A DNA stretch of 64,000 nucleotides from Delftia tsuruhatensis NBRC 16741. GTDB taxonomy: Bacteria > Pseudomonadota > Gammaproteobacteria > Burkholderiales > Burkholderiaceae_C. The translations under genes and the position numbers were made by a program. The notes beneath the pieces are model-generated. The model was not told the DNA's origin. It did not search any database and saw nothing but the letters and a program-made list of their open reading frames with translations. Shown here in pieces: positions 36,135 through 44,836 of the stretch (position 1 is the stretch's first letter; each line of letters starts with the position of its first letter). The DNA lies in contig NZ_BCTO01000004.1 in assembly GCF_001571325.1 (NCBI RefSeq), positions 62,001-126,000 on the forward strand, read 5' to 3'.

Positions 36135-38087
36135 TCAGGCTCGCGCCACGGGCAGGACCAGTCGCAGACACACGGGCTGCTCGCCTCCTGCCGTCAACAA
36201 GGCCACGCTGCCGCCCAGCCGCTCGGCGATGCGCCGCACCAGGTACAGCCCCAGCCCGGCGCCGGGCCGGTGCTGGGCGTTGCGGCCACGGTAATACCTT
36301 TCGAACAACTGGTCCTGGTCCGCCTGGGCAATGGGCTCTGCCGGATTCGAGACCTGGATCTCCAGACCCTCGCCCTGCCTGGTCACGTCCAGGCGGACCG
36401 ATTCGCCCTCGGGCGTGTGGCGGTCTGCATTGGCCAGCAGATTGCGCAGCGCGATGCGCAGCAGGCCGGCATCGGTGATCAATTGCTGCGTGCCCCCGCC
36501 CAGTTGGCAGACGATGCGGCCGGGCGCAAAGTCCAGGCACAAGCCATCCACCAGCGCATGCAGGTCGCAGGGCTGCAGGCGTGGCTCGGCATGGGGCTGG
36601 GGATCGGCCATGCGGTCGTCGGCCAGGCAGTCGTCCACCAGGGCCAGCAGGCGCTGGGCGGCTTCGCGGATGTTGCGGCTGCGTGCCAGCGTCTTGTCGG
36701 GCGGTGCCGCCAGGTTGCGCGCCAGTTGCTGCGCACTGGTCAGGATGATGGCCAGCGGCGTGCGCAGCTCGTGCGAGACCATGGCGACAAAGTCGCGCTG
36801 CTCCTGGCGCACCCTGCGCTCCAGCGCCAGCGCCTCGCTGAGTTCGCTTTCGCGCAACTGTCGCTGCCGCAGTTCCGCCTCCAGCCGGACCTGCTCGCGC
36901 TCTCGAATGCGGCGCCTGCGCTCGTATCCGCCGATGATCCAGCCACTGAGCAGCAGCATGTGCGCCATGGTGCCCAGCGCGGACGCATGCGTGGACACCA
37001 GCGCGGTCAGCGCGTTCATGGGCAGCCAGCCCAGGTTGCGCAGGAAAGAGATCAGCACGCCGGCATAGAAGATGCCGAACGCCAGCATGAAGAACCGTGC
37101 CGGGGCGTGGCCGCGCCGCCACAGCCAAAGGGCGAATGCGAGAAAGCCCACGGTCAGCGGCAGGGTCATGGCCTGCACCGGGACCATGCCCGCCGAGTAG
37201 TGCCCCGACACCACCAACAGCATGCAGCACAGGCTGAACAGCCACAGCAGCGGCACGATCTGGCGCACCAGCCGCGGATACAGCGATGCCAGCTCCAACT
37301 GCCTGCAGGCCAGTTGCATGGAGATCGCCAGGGCGCCGGCAATGCCGCATCCCAGCAGGCGGTCGCTCCAGAAACCCGGCAGGCCCGTCAACTGCTGCAC
37401 CAGCCCCAGCGATACCACCTCATTGAGCACGCAGACGCTGAGATAGGCCAGAAACAGGCCGCTCACCGGAGCCCGCGTGCCCAGCCAGAACACCAGTTGC
37501 ACGCCAATCAACAGCAGGTACAGCCCGAAGTACAGGCCGAACGAGAGGGCCTCGCGCCGCGTATGGTTGTCGAACGCCAGTCGCTGCCACAGATCGATAC
37601 GGGTGACGAGCGCGTTGCGCGCACGCAGGCGCACCAGCAACTCGTATGACCCGGCGGCAGCAGGTTCGAACTGGAATGCGGGACTGCGGTAGTCCACCGG
37701 CCAGGCGTGACGCGGAATCTCTTCGCCGCTGCGCCCCAGCAGCTGCCAGGGGCCGCCAGGCCGGCGCACATGGACCTCCACCTCATCGAGCAGGGCATTG
37801 CCCAGCAACAGCATCCAGCTGCCGGGCTGCTCCACCTGCAGCGGCATGCGCAGCCAGACCGCCGCCTGCGTGAAACTGGCGTTCAGGTGCCCTGGCATCG
37901 CCTTCCACCCGGGCGCCAGGTCGGCCTGCCGGACATCGAGCAGGCCCGAAGCGTCATCGAGCCGCTGCCACTGCCCTGCGGTCTCCTGCATGGGCACATC
38001 GGGGTCCAGCACGAGGGTCCGGGCCTGGAGCAGCAGTGGGCACAGCAGCCAGGCCAGCACGATGAGGGTTGCACGGTAATATCGCAT
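36135..38087 (-). CDS. 7TM-DISM sensor histidine kinase
   Basis: The 650-residue inner-membrane sensor starts at the ATG at 38087 with a signal peptide ending LLQA (about residue 22). A periplasmic 7TMR-DISM extracellular domain (about 25-165) is followed by seven membrane helices (about 182-390), a coiled-coil (about 392-430), a HisKA domain with the phospho-accepting His439 (FVAMVSHELRTPL), and a HATPase domain with the N-box LLRIALRNLLANADRHT and G-box GAGLGLYLVRRIAERLGGSV. The DISM domain probably binds a carbohydrate-like ligand. It is divergent from the response regulator at 38161, with 73 nt between starts, and the two surely form a pair. Confidence 0.88.
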   Translation of the reverse strand: MRYYRATLIVLAWLLCPLLLQARTLVLDPDVPMQETAGQWQRLDDASGLLDVRQADLAPGWKAMPGHLNASFTQAAVWLRMPLQVEQPGSWMLLLGNALLDEVEVHVRRPGGPWQLLGRSGEEIPRHAWPVDYRSPAFQFEPAAAGSYELLVRLRARNALVTRIDLWQRLAFDNHTRREALSFGLYFGLYLLLIGVQLVFWLGTRAPVSGLFLAYLSVCVLNEVVSLGLVQQLTGLPGFWSDRLLGCGIAGALAISMQLACRQLELASLYPRLVRQIVPLLWLFSLCCMLLVVSGHYSAGMVPVQAMTLPLTVGFLAFALWLWRRGHAPARFFMLAFGIFYAGVLISFLRNLGWLPMNALTALVSTHASALGTMAHMLLLSGWIIGGYERRRRIREREQVRLEAELRQRQLRESELSEALALERRVRQEQRDFVAMVSHELRTPLAIILTSAQQLARNLAAPPDKTLARSRNIREAAQRLLALVDDCLADDRMADPQPHAEPRLQPCDLHALVDGLCLDFAPGRIVCQLGGGTQQLITDAGLLRIALRNLLANADRHTPEGESVRLDVTRQGEGLEIQVSNPAEPIAQADQDQLFERYYRGRNAQHRPGAGLGLYLVRRIAERLGGSVALLTAGGEQPVCLRLVLPVARA

Positions 38088-38160
38088 CTGAAGTCCACCA
38101 CGGGGCCGCCAGCGTACACCAGCTGTCTGCGCTGTCACCCGCCTGCCCTCCTCCCAGTCC

Positions 38161-38844
38161 ATGCTTGATGTGATCCTGCTCGAAGACGAGCCCGTGCTGC
38201 GCCATGAACTGGGCGAGTTCCTCGAATCCCTGGGCTATGCACCGCAGTGCGTGGCCAGCCTGCAGGAGTTCGACCGCCATTTCGATGCGCGGCGCCACCG
38301 GCTGGCCATCATCGACATCGGCCTGCCCGACGGCAACGGCCTGGCGCTGATCCAGCGCCTGCGCCAGCAGGGCCAGCAACTGGGCATCATCGTCTTCAGC
38401 GCGCTCAACAGCAGCGCCAACCGCATCGACGGCCTGGAGATCGGCGCCGACCACTACCTGGGCAAAGGCTGCGATCTCGACGAGCTGGAAGCCACCCTGG
38501 CCGCCCTGGTGCGGCGCCTGGGCCTGCAGCAGCGCCAGGCGCCGTGGCTGCTGCAGCTTGGCCCCAGCCGCCTGCAGCCCCCCGCTTCGCCCCCTGTGGC
38601 GCTGTCACACCAGGACCTGCTGGTGCTGCACTGCCTGATGGGCAAGGCAGGGACCAGCGTCAGCCGCCGCCAGATCGTGCAGGCGCTGGGTGGAGACTAT
38701 CTGGTCTACGACCAGCGCCGCCTGGACACCCAGATGCGCCGGCTGAGGCGCAAGGTGCAAGAGGCCAGCGGCCAGCAGCTGCCTGTCAAGACGCTGCGCA
38801 ACAGCGGCTATTGCTTCTATCTGCCGGGTGAAGTGCAGGCCTGA
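38161..38844 (+). CDS. OmpR-type response regulator
   Basis: The 227-residue protein has a receiver domain (1-115) with the acidic pocket ED at residues 8-9, phospho-acceptor Asp52 (IIDIGLPDGNG), Ser80 (IVFSA) and Lys102 (YLGKGCD). A winged-helix DNA-binding domain follows (about 140-224), ending RRLDTQMRRLRRKV and LPVKTLRNSGYCFYL, as in OmpR/PhoB proteins. The residue after Lys102 is Gly rather than the usual Pro. It is divergent from its probable partner kinase, so the shared 73-nt region should hold its autoregulated promoter. Target genes are unknown. Confidence 0.88.
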   Translation: MLDVILLEDEPVLRHELGEFLESLGYAPQCVASLQEFDRHFDARRHRLAIIDIGLPDGNGLALIQRLRQQGQQLGIIVFSALNSSANRIDGLEIGADHYLGKGCDLDELEATLAALVRRLGLQQRQAPWLLQLGPSRLQPPASPPVALSHQDLLVLHCLMGKAGTSVSRRQIVQALGGDYLVYDQRRLDTQMRRLRRKVQEASGQQLPVKTLRNSGYCFYLPGEVQA

Positions 38845-38886
38845 GGAAGGGCCTGAAGGCGCCCGGTCCTTGTGGCCCGGCAACCA

Positions 38887-39321
38887 TCAGACGACCGAGC
38901 GCACCCAGCGCACGATCTCGCCGGCAGGCAGCGCGCCGGAGACACGGGCGATCTCGCGTCCTTCCTTGAACACCACCATGGTCGGGATGCTGCGGATGTT
39001 CCAGGGCGCGGCAGCGTGGGGGTGCGCCTCGGTATCGAGCTTGGCCAGTTGCACGCCGGGCGCCAGCGCCTGAGCCGCCTGCTCGAAGGCAGGCGCCATC
39101 ATGCGGCAGGGGCCGCACCAGGGGGCCCAGAAATCGACCACCACGGGCACCTGGCTGCGCCCCACATGCCTGGCGAAGCTCTGCGCATCCAGCGCCACGG
39201 GCTGGCCGGTGACCAGCAGTTGATGGCAGTTGCCGCAATCAGGCGCGCTACCCAGCTGATCGACCGCAATGCGGTTGGTGGTGTGGCAATGGGGGCAGAC
39301 GAAATGCAGCTTGTCGGACAT
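38887..39321 (-). CDS. trxC: Thioredoxin 2
   Basis: The 144-residue cytosolic disulfide reductase has an N-terminal zinc finger with two CxxC pairs (Cys9/Cys12 and Cys29/Cys32). The thioredoxin domain has the active site WAPWCGPC (Cys69/Cys72) and the cis-Pro loop SIPTMVVFKEG. The zinc finger and length identify TrxC rather than TrxA. TrxC is usually under OxyR control in proteobacteria; no OxyR site was sought in detail here. Confidence 0.93.
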   Translation of the reverse strand: MSDKLHFVCPHCHTTNRIAVDQLGSAPDCGNCHQLLVTGQPVALDAQSFARHVGRSQVPVVVDFWAPWCGPCRMMAPAFEQAAQALAPGVQLAKLDTEAHPHAAAPWNIRSIPTMVVFKEGREIARVSGALPAGEIVRWVRSVV

Positions 39322-39397
39322 GGGCGGCCTCTTGTTGGCGAGTCATGGGGGCAATTGCATGCATATACGGGCGCTGCGCCCATGCTTCAAGCCATGC

Positions 39398-39592
39398 TCA
39401 GACCAGCTTGGCGATCAGGGCGGCAATCACGCTGAGCAACACGGTGCTGGCAATGGGCAGAAAAATCACGCGGCCGAACAGGCGAAAGCGGAAGTCGCCC
39501 GGCAGGCGGCCCAGGCCTATGCGTTCCAGCCAGGCGTGCAGGCCATTGAACAGCAGCAGGGCCAGAAAGATGACGAGGAGCCAGCGGATCAT
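39398..39592 (-). CDS. Small DUF2905-family membrane protein
   Basis: The 64-residue protein consists of two hydrophobic helices (about 2-20 and 41-62) joined by a conserved basic loop, ERIGLGRLPGDFRFRLF. That loop is the signature of the DUF2905 family (the GRLPGD.R motif). Function is unknown. The ATG at 39592 is used; the frame stays open upstream but that part is antisense to the lipoprotein gene. It lies 75 nt upstream of trxC on the same strand. Confidence 0.8.
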   Translation of the reverse strand: MIRWLLVIFLALLLFNGLHAWLERIGLGRLPGDFRFRLFGRVIFLPIASTVLLSVIAALIAKLV

Positions 39593-39681
39593 GGCGCCGA
39601 GTGTACGGCGGCGCGGGACCGGGCCATACAGAGTACACCGCGTCATGCACACGACATATGGACTGCCTACATTGCCGCTGT

Positions 39682-39692
39682 CCCCCCCCCCC
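39682..39692 (+). repeat. Homopolymeric tract of eleven C residues
   Basis: The tract is 38 nt upstream of the lipoprotein start codon at 39730. It is the only long mononucleotide run of this kind I saw in the window. Such tracts can change length by slippage. Confidence 0.85.
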
Positions 39693-39729
39693 TCTTCATC
39701 GCCTCCAGGCCGACCACCACGAATTCGCC

Positions 39730-40620
39730 ATGCAACGCAACCGCCGCCTTCTTCTTGCCGCAGCCCTGCCCGCCGCCTTGCTGATGACCGCCTGCGCCAG
39801 CGCACCTGCGCCGGCAGCCCGACCCGGCGCCATCGACAACAGCGCCCTGCAGCGCAGCGACTTCCGCGCGCACCAGGCCACCTATGGCCTGGTCTACCGC
39901 CTGCCTGCCGATGCCACGGCCATCCTGGACAGCCAGGTCGCACCCGTGGTGCACGAGCAGTTGCTGCGCCTGAAGCTGGTGGCCGAGGCCAACACCTTCA
40001 ACCTGCCCCATGTCACCGTGGTGCATATCCACAGCGCCGATCCCTCCACGCCGCGCAAGATGCTGGCGGCCCTGCCGGCGCTGCCGCCCGTGCTGCAGGA
40101 CGTTCACCTGAAGAATTTCTACACCACCGAGGCCGCCAAGGGGGCCGGCAAGCCCTGGTGGCTGGACCTGGGCATCGTCAAGTCGGGCCCGGCCTACGAG
40201 GCCATGATGGACTTCAACACCCGCGCCACCGCCGCCATGGCGCCGCTGCGCGACGGCCCGCTGCCGCGCGTGACAGGACCCGTCTATGCCCGCATGAACG
40301 ACTCGGCCAAGGCCATGGTGCAAAGCGTGGGTGTCAGCGGCATCAACCAGATGCAGGCCGGCAAGGAGGTGCGCAGCCACAACCCGCACAACACCCTGGT
40401 CTACAGCGAAGCCACCTTCACGCCCGAGATCGAGCGCGCCATGGGCGAGACGGCCGCGCGCCTGAACCGCATCCTGCCCGGCGGCCTCACGACCACGTTC
40501 GAGAACCTGTCCATCGTGGAGCTGGGCTTCTCTGGCAACGTCACGCGCGAGATCTACCGCATCAACCTCAAGGACCAGACGGTCCACGACGTCAGCAACG
40601 GCCGCAGCGTCCAGCGCTGA
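39730..40620 (+). CDS. Lipoprotein with a 2H-phosphoesterase-like pattern
   Basis: The 296-residue protein has a lipoprotein signal (MQRNRRLLLAAALPAALLMT then AC, with acylated Cys22). The mature part shows GLVYRLPADATAILDSQVAP followed later by LPHVTVVHIHS, with His94-Val-Thr. A second motif is HNPHNTLVYS, with His220-Asn-Thr. Two H-x-T motifs separated by about 125 residues, each on a predicted strand, are the mark of the 2H phosphoesterase (2'-5' RNA ligase-like) superfamily. A membrane-anchored periplasmic member would be unusual. It is convergent with the methyltransferase gene (20-nt gap). Family placement is inference from the pattern. Confidence 0.65.
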   Translation: MQRNRRLLLAAALPAALLMTACASAPAPAARPGAIDNSALQRSDFRAHQATYGLVYRLPADATAILDSQVAPVVHEQLLRLKLVAEANTFNLPHVTVVHIHSADPSTPRKMLAALPALPPVLQDVHLKNFYTTEAAKGAGKPWWLDLGIVKSGPAYEAMMDFNTRATAAMAPLRDGPLPRVTGPVYARMNDSAKAMVQSVGVSGINQMQAGKEVRSHNPHNTLVYSEATFTPEIERAMGETAARLNRILPGGLTTTFENLSIVELGFSGNVTREIYRINLKDQTVHDVSNGRSVQR

Positions 40621-40640
40621 GGCAGGCGGGTCCCGGCCCG

Positions 40641-41750
40641 CTACAGGCGGTGCGTGCGGTCGCCGCGCACAAAGCCCATGGCGTCCCAGGGCTCCACGCC
40701 CTTGGCCAGGCCGATGACCTTGAACAGCTCGCCCATCTCGTGCTCCATCATCAGCTTGGTGGCCATGGCGCGCGGGCCCTGGGCCAGTGCGTCGAGCTTG
40801 GGGCCCAGGCCGCAGTTGATGAGGAAATGGGCCTGCGAGGTATAGCCCAGCACCTCGAAGCCGGCCTCCTGCGCGGCCACGGCCGTGCCCGTGAAGTTCA
40901 CATGGGCCGTGATGTCCTTGAGGCCGACATCGGCCAGCGGATCGTCGTCCACCTTGTGCAGCCGGTGGCACACCAGGGTGCCCATGTGGCGCTGCGGGTG
41001 GAAATACTCGGATTCGCCAAAGCCGTAGTCGATGAAAAATGCCGCGCCGCGCGCCATGCGCTCGCCCAGCGTGCGAATGAAGGCCTCGCCCTGCGGGTGG
41101 ATTTCGGTCAGGTAGTCGTGCTCGCCCTCAATGTCCATCGGCGGGCGCAGTGGCGTGGGCCTGTCTTCCCAGCCCAGGCTGCCGTCCGGCTGCAGCACCA
41201 CGCCGCGCTCGTGCCAGACACCTGCCTTGCGCACCAGCAGTTGCACGGGCATGGCATCCAGCACCTCGTTGCCGATGACCACGCCTTCGAGCCTATCGGG
41301 CAGGGCATCGGCCCAGTGCACCAGGCTTTCGTACTTCACCAGCCTGAGCTGCTGTCGCGCACGCAGCGTGCCCGACAGGTCGAAGATGGTGTAGCGGTCC
41401 GGCCGCACGCCCAGGGCCGCCAGCTCGTCCAGCACCTGCAGCGCCAGCGCGCCCGTGCCGGCACCAAACTCCCAGACTTCGCGGGTGTGCGTGCGCTGCA
41501 GCGCCTCGGCCACCTGGGCGGCCAGCAGCTGGCCGAAGACAGGGGACATCTCGGGCGCGGTCACGAAATCGCTGCCCGACGATGGCATCAGCCCGAACTT
41601 GGCGGTGTCATTGGCGTAGTAGCCCAGGCCCGGCTCGTACAGCGCCAGGGCCATGAAACGGTCGAAAGCCAGCCATCCGCCCGAGGACGCAATCTCTTGC
41701 GCAATACGGGTTTGCAGGGCGGCCGTTAAAATTGAGGGTTCTGTCGTCAC
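40641..41750 (-). CDS. Class I SAM-dependent methyltransferase, NDUFAF7/MidA (DUF185) family
   Basis: The 369-residue cytosolic protein begins at the GTG at 41750 ((M)TTEPSILTAALQTRI), the family's usual start; the open frame upstream runs into the divergent gene. The SAM-binding motif is EVWEFGAGTGALALQVLDEL. FDLSGTLRARQQ and VVIGNEVLDAMPVQLLVRK follow, together with ARGAAFFIDYGFGESEYFHP, as in COG1565 proteins. The eukaryotic relative methylates an Arg of respiratory complex I subunit NDUFS2; the bacterial role is undefined. It is divergent from the SDR gene, with 20 nt between starts. Confidence 0.88.
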   Translation of the reverse strand: MTTEPSILTAALQTRIAQEIASSGGWLAFDRFMALALYEPGLGYYANDTAKFGLMPSSGSDFVTAPEMSPVFGQLLAAQVAEALQRTHTREVWEFGAGTGALALQVLDELAALGVRPDRYTIFDLSGTLRARQQLRLVKYESLVHWADALPDRLEGVVIGNEVLDAMPVQLLVRKAGVWHERGVVLQPDGSLGWEDRPTPLRPPMDIEGEHDYLTEIHPQGEAFIRTLGERMARGAAFFIDYGFGESEYFHPQRHMGTLVCHRLHKVDDDPLADVGLKDITAHVNFTGTAVAAQEAGFEVLGYTSQAHFLINCGLGPKLDALAQGPRAMATKLMMEHEMGELFKVIGLAKGVEPWDAMGFVRGDRTHRL

Positions 41751-41770
41751 GATCCGTACATTGTCCTCGA

Positions 41771-42556
41771 ATGTCCACACCTGCCCGAACACGCACAGTT
41801 TTGGTGACCGGCGCGGCCCGCCGCCTGGGGCGCGACATCGCGCTCGCGCTTGCCAGCGCCGGCTGGCAGGTGGCCGTGCACTACCGCGATTCCCACGACG
41901 AGGCGCTGGAGACGGCCGCCACCTGCGCTGAACTGGCCGGCGACAGCGCCGCCCTGGATGCCGATTTCTTCAACGAGGACTCGGTGCGCTCCCTGGTGCC
42001 GCGTGCCGTTGCGCACTTCGGCCACCTGGACGCCGTGGTCAACAACGCCTCCCTGTTCGAGCATGACGACGCCGGCAGCTTCAGCTACGTGGCCCTGGAA
42101 GCCCACCTGCGCAGCAACACCGGCGCGCCCATCCTGCTGGCCCAGGCGCTGCATGCCCATATCGAGGACCGCGTGGCGGCCGGCGAGGAGCATGCCAGCG
42201 GCGCCGTGATCAACATGCTGGACCAGAAGCTCTGGAACCAGAACCCCGATTTCCTCAGCTACACGCTGTCCAAGGCAGCGCTTGAGGCCGCAGGCACCAT
42301 GCTGGCGCTGGCCCTGGCGCCGCGCGTGCGCGTGGTCGGCGTGGCCCCGGGCCTGACGCTGACCAGCCACATGCTGAGCCAGGAGCGCTTCGAGGCCCTG
42401 CACCGCCTCAGCCCGCTGGGCCGCTCGTCCAGCGCGGCCGACGTGGCCGCCACCGTGTGCTTTGCGCTGGACAACCAGTCCATCACGGGCACCACGCTGC
42501 TGGTCGATGGCGGCCAGCACCTGCAGCGCTTCGAGCGCGACTTTTCCATGATGTAG
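41771..42556 (+). CDS. SDR-family oxidoreductase, pteridine reductase (PTR1/FolM)-like
   Basis: The 261-residue protein has an N-terminal cofactor loop TVLVTGAARRLGRDIALALA in which the usual TGxxxGxG is TGAARRLG. The Arg at that position is the PTR1/FolM variant that selects NADPH. DAVVNNASLFEHDD, YTLSKAALEAA (YxxxK) and GTTLLVDGGQHL complete the SDR set. The product probably reduces dihydropterins or dihydrofolate to tetrahydro forms. It is 42 nt upstream of folB, which supports a pterin/folate role. It could supply the tetrahydropterin needed by PhhA. Confidence 0.85.
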   Translation: MSTPARTRTVLVTGAARRLGRDIALALASAGWQVAVHYRDSHDEALETAATCAELAGDSAALDADFFNEDSVRSLVPRAVAHFGHLDAVVNNASLFEHDDAGSFSYVALEAHLRSNTGAPILLAQALHAHIEDRVAAGEEHASGAVINMLDQKLWNQNPDFLSYTLSKAALEAAGTMLALALAPRVRVVGVAPGLTLTSHMLSQERFEALHRLSPLGRSSSAADVAATVCFALDNQSITGTTLLVDGGQHLQRFERDFSMM

Positions 42557-42598
42557 GCGCCTGCCCGCGCCCATCCCCACACTCCACGGCTTTTCCCC

Positions 42599-42970
42599 AT
42601 GAACTCCGCCACCGGACAACAGATCCTGACGCTCACGGGTTTGCGTTTCGACGCCAACCTGGGCATCCTCGCCCACGAAAAACAGATGCCCCAGCCCATC
42701 CAGGTCGATGCCGAGCTGAGCCTGGGCACGCAGCCGCTGGCTCCGCGCGACGACGACATCCTGCATGTGCTGGACTACCGCAAGGTGCGCCAGATCATCA
42801 TCGATGAATGCACGGCCGAGCATGTGAACCTGCTGGAGAGCCTGATCGGCAAGCTGGCCCAGCGCCTGATGCAGCTGCCCGGCGTGATGGGCGTGCGCGT
42901 GAAGATCGCCAAGCTCGAAATTTTTGACGACTGCGAAGTGGCCATTCGCGTCGAGACAGGACAATGGTGA
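42599..42970 (+). CDS. folB: Dihydroneopterin aldolase
   Basis: The 123-residue enzyme cleaves 7,8-dihydroneopterin to 6-hydroxymethyldihydropterin in folate synthesis. Sequence features are [21 protein letters not shown] (the family's GI..HE pattern), [13 protein letters not shown] and [14 protein letters not shown], with the terminal VAIRVE strand. The shorter relative FolX (epimerase) cannot be excluded by eye. The last 7 nt overlap ttcA, and the SDR gene lies upstream, so SDR-folB-ttcA may be one operon ending at the terminator after ttcA. Confidence 0.88.
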   Translation: MNSATGQQILTLTGLRFDANLGILAHEKQMPQPIQVDAELSLGTQPLAPRDDDILHVLDYRKVRQIIIDECTAEHVNLLESLIGKLAQRLMQLPGVMGVRVKIAKLEIFDDCEVAIRVETGQW

Positions 42971-43935
42971 ACCCCATGAACGCAGTGACCGACAACCCCT
43001 GGCTGGCCGAAGAAGCCGCCGCCGACGCCCCCGCAGACACCGCAGGCGGCAACCGCATCAAGATCGAACGCGAGCAGATCAAGCTCGAAAAGCGCCTGTG
43101 CCGCGAGGTGGGCCGCGCCATCACCGACTTCAACATGATCGAGGAAGGCGACAAGATCATGGTCTGCATGTCGGGCGGCAAGGACAGCTACACGATGCTG
43201 GACGTGCTGCGCAAGCTGCAAAAGCGCGCGCCCGTCAAATTCGAGCTGGTGGCCGTGAACCTCGACCAGAAGCAGCCCGGCTTTCCCGACCATGTGCTGC
43301 CCGAGTACTTCAAGAGCATCGGCGTGGACTACCACATCGAAACGCAGGACACCTACAGCGTGGTCAAGCGCGTCGTGCCCGAGGGCAAGACCACCTGCGG
43401 CCTGTGCTCTCGCCTGCGCCGCGCCATCCTGTACAAGGTGGCCGACGAGCTGGGCTGCACCAAGGTGGCCCTGGGCCACCACCGCGACGACATCGTGCAG
43501 ACGCTGATGCTCAACATGTTCTACGGCGGCCGCATGAAGGGCATGCCCCCGAAGCTGGTCTCGGACGACGGCAAGCATGTGGTGATCCGCCCGCTGTGCT
43601 ACGTGCCCGAGAAGGACACCGTGCGCTGGGCCCAGTACCAGAACTTCCCCATCATCCCCTGCAACCTCTGCGGCAGCCAGGACGGCCTGCAGCGCGTGGC
43701 CGTGGGCGAGCTGCTGCGCGAATGGGACAAGAAATTCCCGGGCCGCGTGGAAAGCATGTTCCGCGCCATGGGCCACATCGTGACCACGCACATGATGGAT
43801 CCCGAGCTGCACGACTTCAAGAACGCCAAGGCCACCGGCATTGCCGACCCCAACGGCGACATGGCCTTCGACCATGAAGAGATGCCAGTGTCCGCATCGC
43901 TGCCCGGCCTGCAGGTGGTACAACTGTCGTCCTGA
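42964..43935 (+). CDS. ttcA: tRNA 2-thiocytidine(32) synthetase
   Basis: The 323-residue Fe-S enzyme installs 2-thiocytidine at position 32 of some tRNAs. The PP-loop is [15 protein letters not shown] (SGGKDS at 70-75). Cluster ligands are in [11 protein letters not shown] (CxxC) and the [10 protein letters not shown] segment (CxxC), and [20 protein letters not shown] is the adenylation-domain signature. The start overlaps folB by 7 nt; an ATG five codons later (MNAV) is also possible. It is followed by a clear terminator. Confidence 0.95.
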   Translation: MVNPMNAVTDNPWLAEEAAADAPADTAGGNRIKIEREQIKLEKRLCREVGRAITDFNMIEEGDKIMVCMSGGKDSYTMLDVLRKLQKRAPVKFELVAVNLDQKQPGFPDHVLPEYFKSIGVDYHIETQDTYSVVKRVVPEGKTTCGLCSRLRRAILYKVADELGCTKVALGHHRDDIVQTLMLNMFYGGRMKGMPPKLVSDDGKHVVIRPLCYVPEKDTVRWAQYQNFPIIPCNLCGSQDGLQRVAVGELLREWDKKFPGRVESMFRAMGHIVTTHMMDPELHDFKNAKATGIADPNGDMAFDHEEMPVSASLPGLQVVQLSS

Positions 43936-43970
43936 CGGCTGAACCTATAACAATCGCCCCACTCCAACCA

Positions 43971-43995
43971 AGGCCCGTGCAAACGGGCCTTTTTT
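43971..43995 (+). terminator. Intrinsic terminator after ttcA
   Basis: Stem AGGCCCGT (43971-43978) and ACGGGCCT (43983-43990), loop gcaa, then six T residues ending at 43995. Confidence 0.88.
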
Positions 43996-44012
43996 CGACC
44001 AAGGAGTACACC

Positions 44013-44690
44013 ATGAAGCTGCGCTGCATCCATGTCCTGGCCATCGTGGCCACGGCCTTGCTCACCGGCTGCGCCAGCGTGCGCGAAGTCCAGAGCACCG
44101 TCCAGAGCTATTCCACGCTGGGCGCCCTGCCCGCGCCGCCCACCTATCGCCTGGAGGTCCTGCCCTCGCAACGCGAGGCGCAGACGCATTTCGCTGCCAT
44201 CGAATCCCAGGCCCAGCAGGCCCTGGGCCGCGTGGGCCTGCAGCGCGACGACTCCCGGGCCAGCCTGATCGTGCAGATCGGCGCCGACGCACGCTATGCG
44301 CGCGACTACGCCGCCTGGCCCTACTACGACCGCTGGGGCGGCCCGCGCTGGGGTTGGGGCGTGGGCTACGGGCGCGGCTGGGGCATGGGCTTTGGCGGCA
44401 GCTTCATGTTCGACGGCCCGCCGCTGGAGTACTACCGCGCCGTCAGCATCGTGATGCGCAACGCCACCACGCAGCAGATCGTCTACGAGACCTCGGCCCA
44501 GCGCCAGGATGTGTGGACCGACGACCCGGCCATCTTCGGCATCCTGTTCGACGCCGCGCTCACCGGCTTCCCCAACCCGCCCAAGGGCTCGCGCGTGGTG
44601 CGCACCACCATCGGGCCGGTGCAGCAGGGTGGCGCGCCAGCGCAGCAGCCGGCCCAGGCAGCACCGGCCACGCCAGCACCCGCCCGGTGA
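44013..44690 (+). CDS. DUF4136-type lipoprotein
   Basis: The 225-residue lipoprotein has a strong ribosome-binding site (AAGGAG at 44001-44006) and lipobox LLTGCAS (Cys near residue 20). The mature part contains STLGALPAPPTYRLEVLPSQ, then a tail reminiscent of DUF4136 proteins, QALGRVGLQRDDSRASLIVQ. An aromatic/Gly-rich insert is unusual: WPYYDRWGGPRWGWGVGYGR (about 102-121). The C-terminus is a Pro/Ala/Gln-rich disordered tail. Its location is probably the inner leaflet of the outer membrane; function is unknown. A terminator directly follows. Confidence 0.75.
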   Translation: MKLRCIHVLAIVATALLTGCASVREVQSTVQSYSTLGALPAPPTYRLEVLPSQREAQTHFAAIESQAQQALGRVGLQRDDSRASLIVQIGADARYARDYAAWPYYDRWGGPRWGWGVGYGRGWGMGFGGSFMFDGPPLEYYRAVSIVMRNATTQQIVYETSAQRQDVWTDDPAIFGILFDAALTGFPNPPKGSRVVRTTIGPVQQGGAPAQQPAQAAPATPAPAR

Positions 44691-44710
44691 GCCATCGTGT
44701 CTCAGAAGCA

Positions 44711-44736
44711 AAGGCCTGCATCCGCAGGCCTTTTTT
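44711..44736 (+). terminator. Intrinsic terminator after the DUF4136-type lipoprotein gene
   Basis: Stem GGCCTGC (44713-44719) and GCAGGCC (44724-44730) with loop atcc, followed by six T residues (44731-44736). Confidence 0.88.
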
Positions 44737-44808
44737 GGGTCCATCGCTGTCATTCGTTCCTGGGAACATGAGAACGCTGTAGGTCATGTGGACAGCGCCT
44801 TGCAACGT

Positions 44809-44828
44809 TGGTAACTCATAAGTTACCA
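44809..44828. promoter_or_regulatory. Palindromic operator of the toxin-antitoxin operon
   Basis: Perfect 8-bp inverted repeat TGGTAACT (44809-44816) and AGTTACCA (44821-44828), 4-nt spacer, only 8 nt before the toxin start codon at 44837. A -35-like TTGCAA (44800-44805) precedes it, so the dyad would cover the -10 region. This fits autorepression by the HTH antitoxin. Confidence 0.65.
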
Positions 44829-44836
44829 TCCAATCC

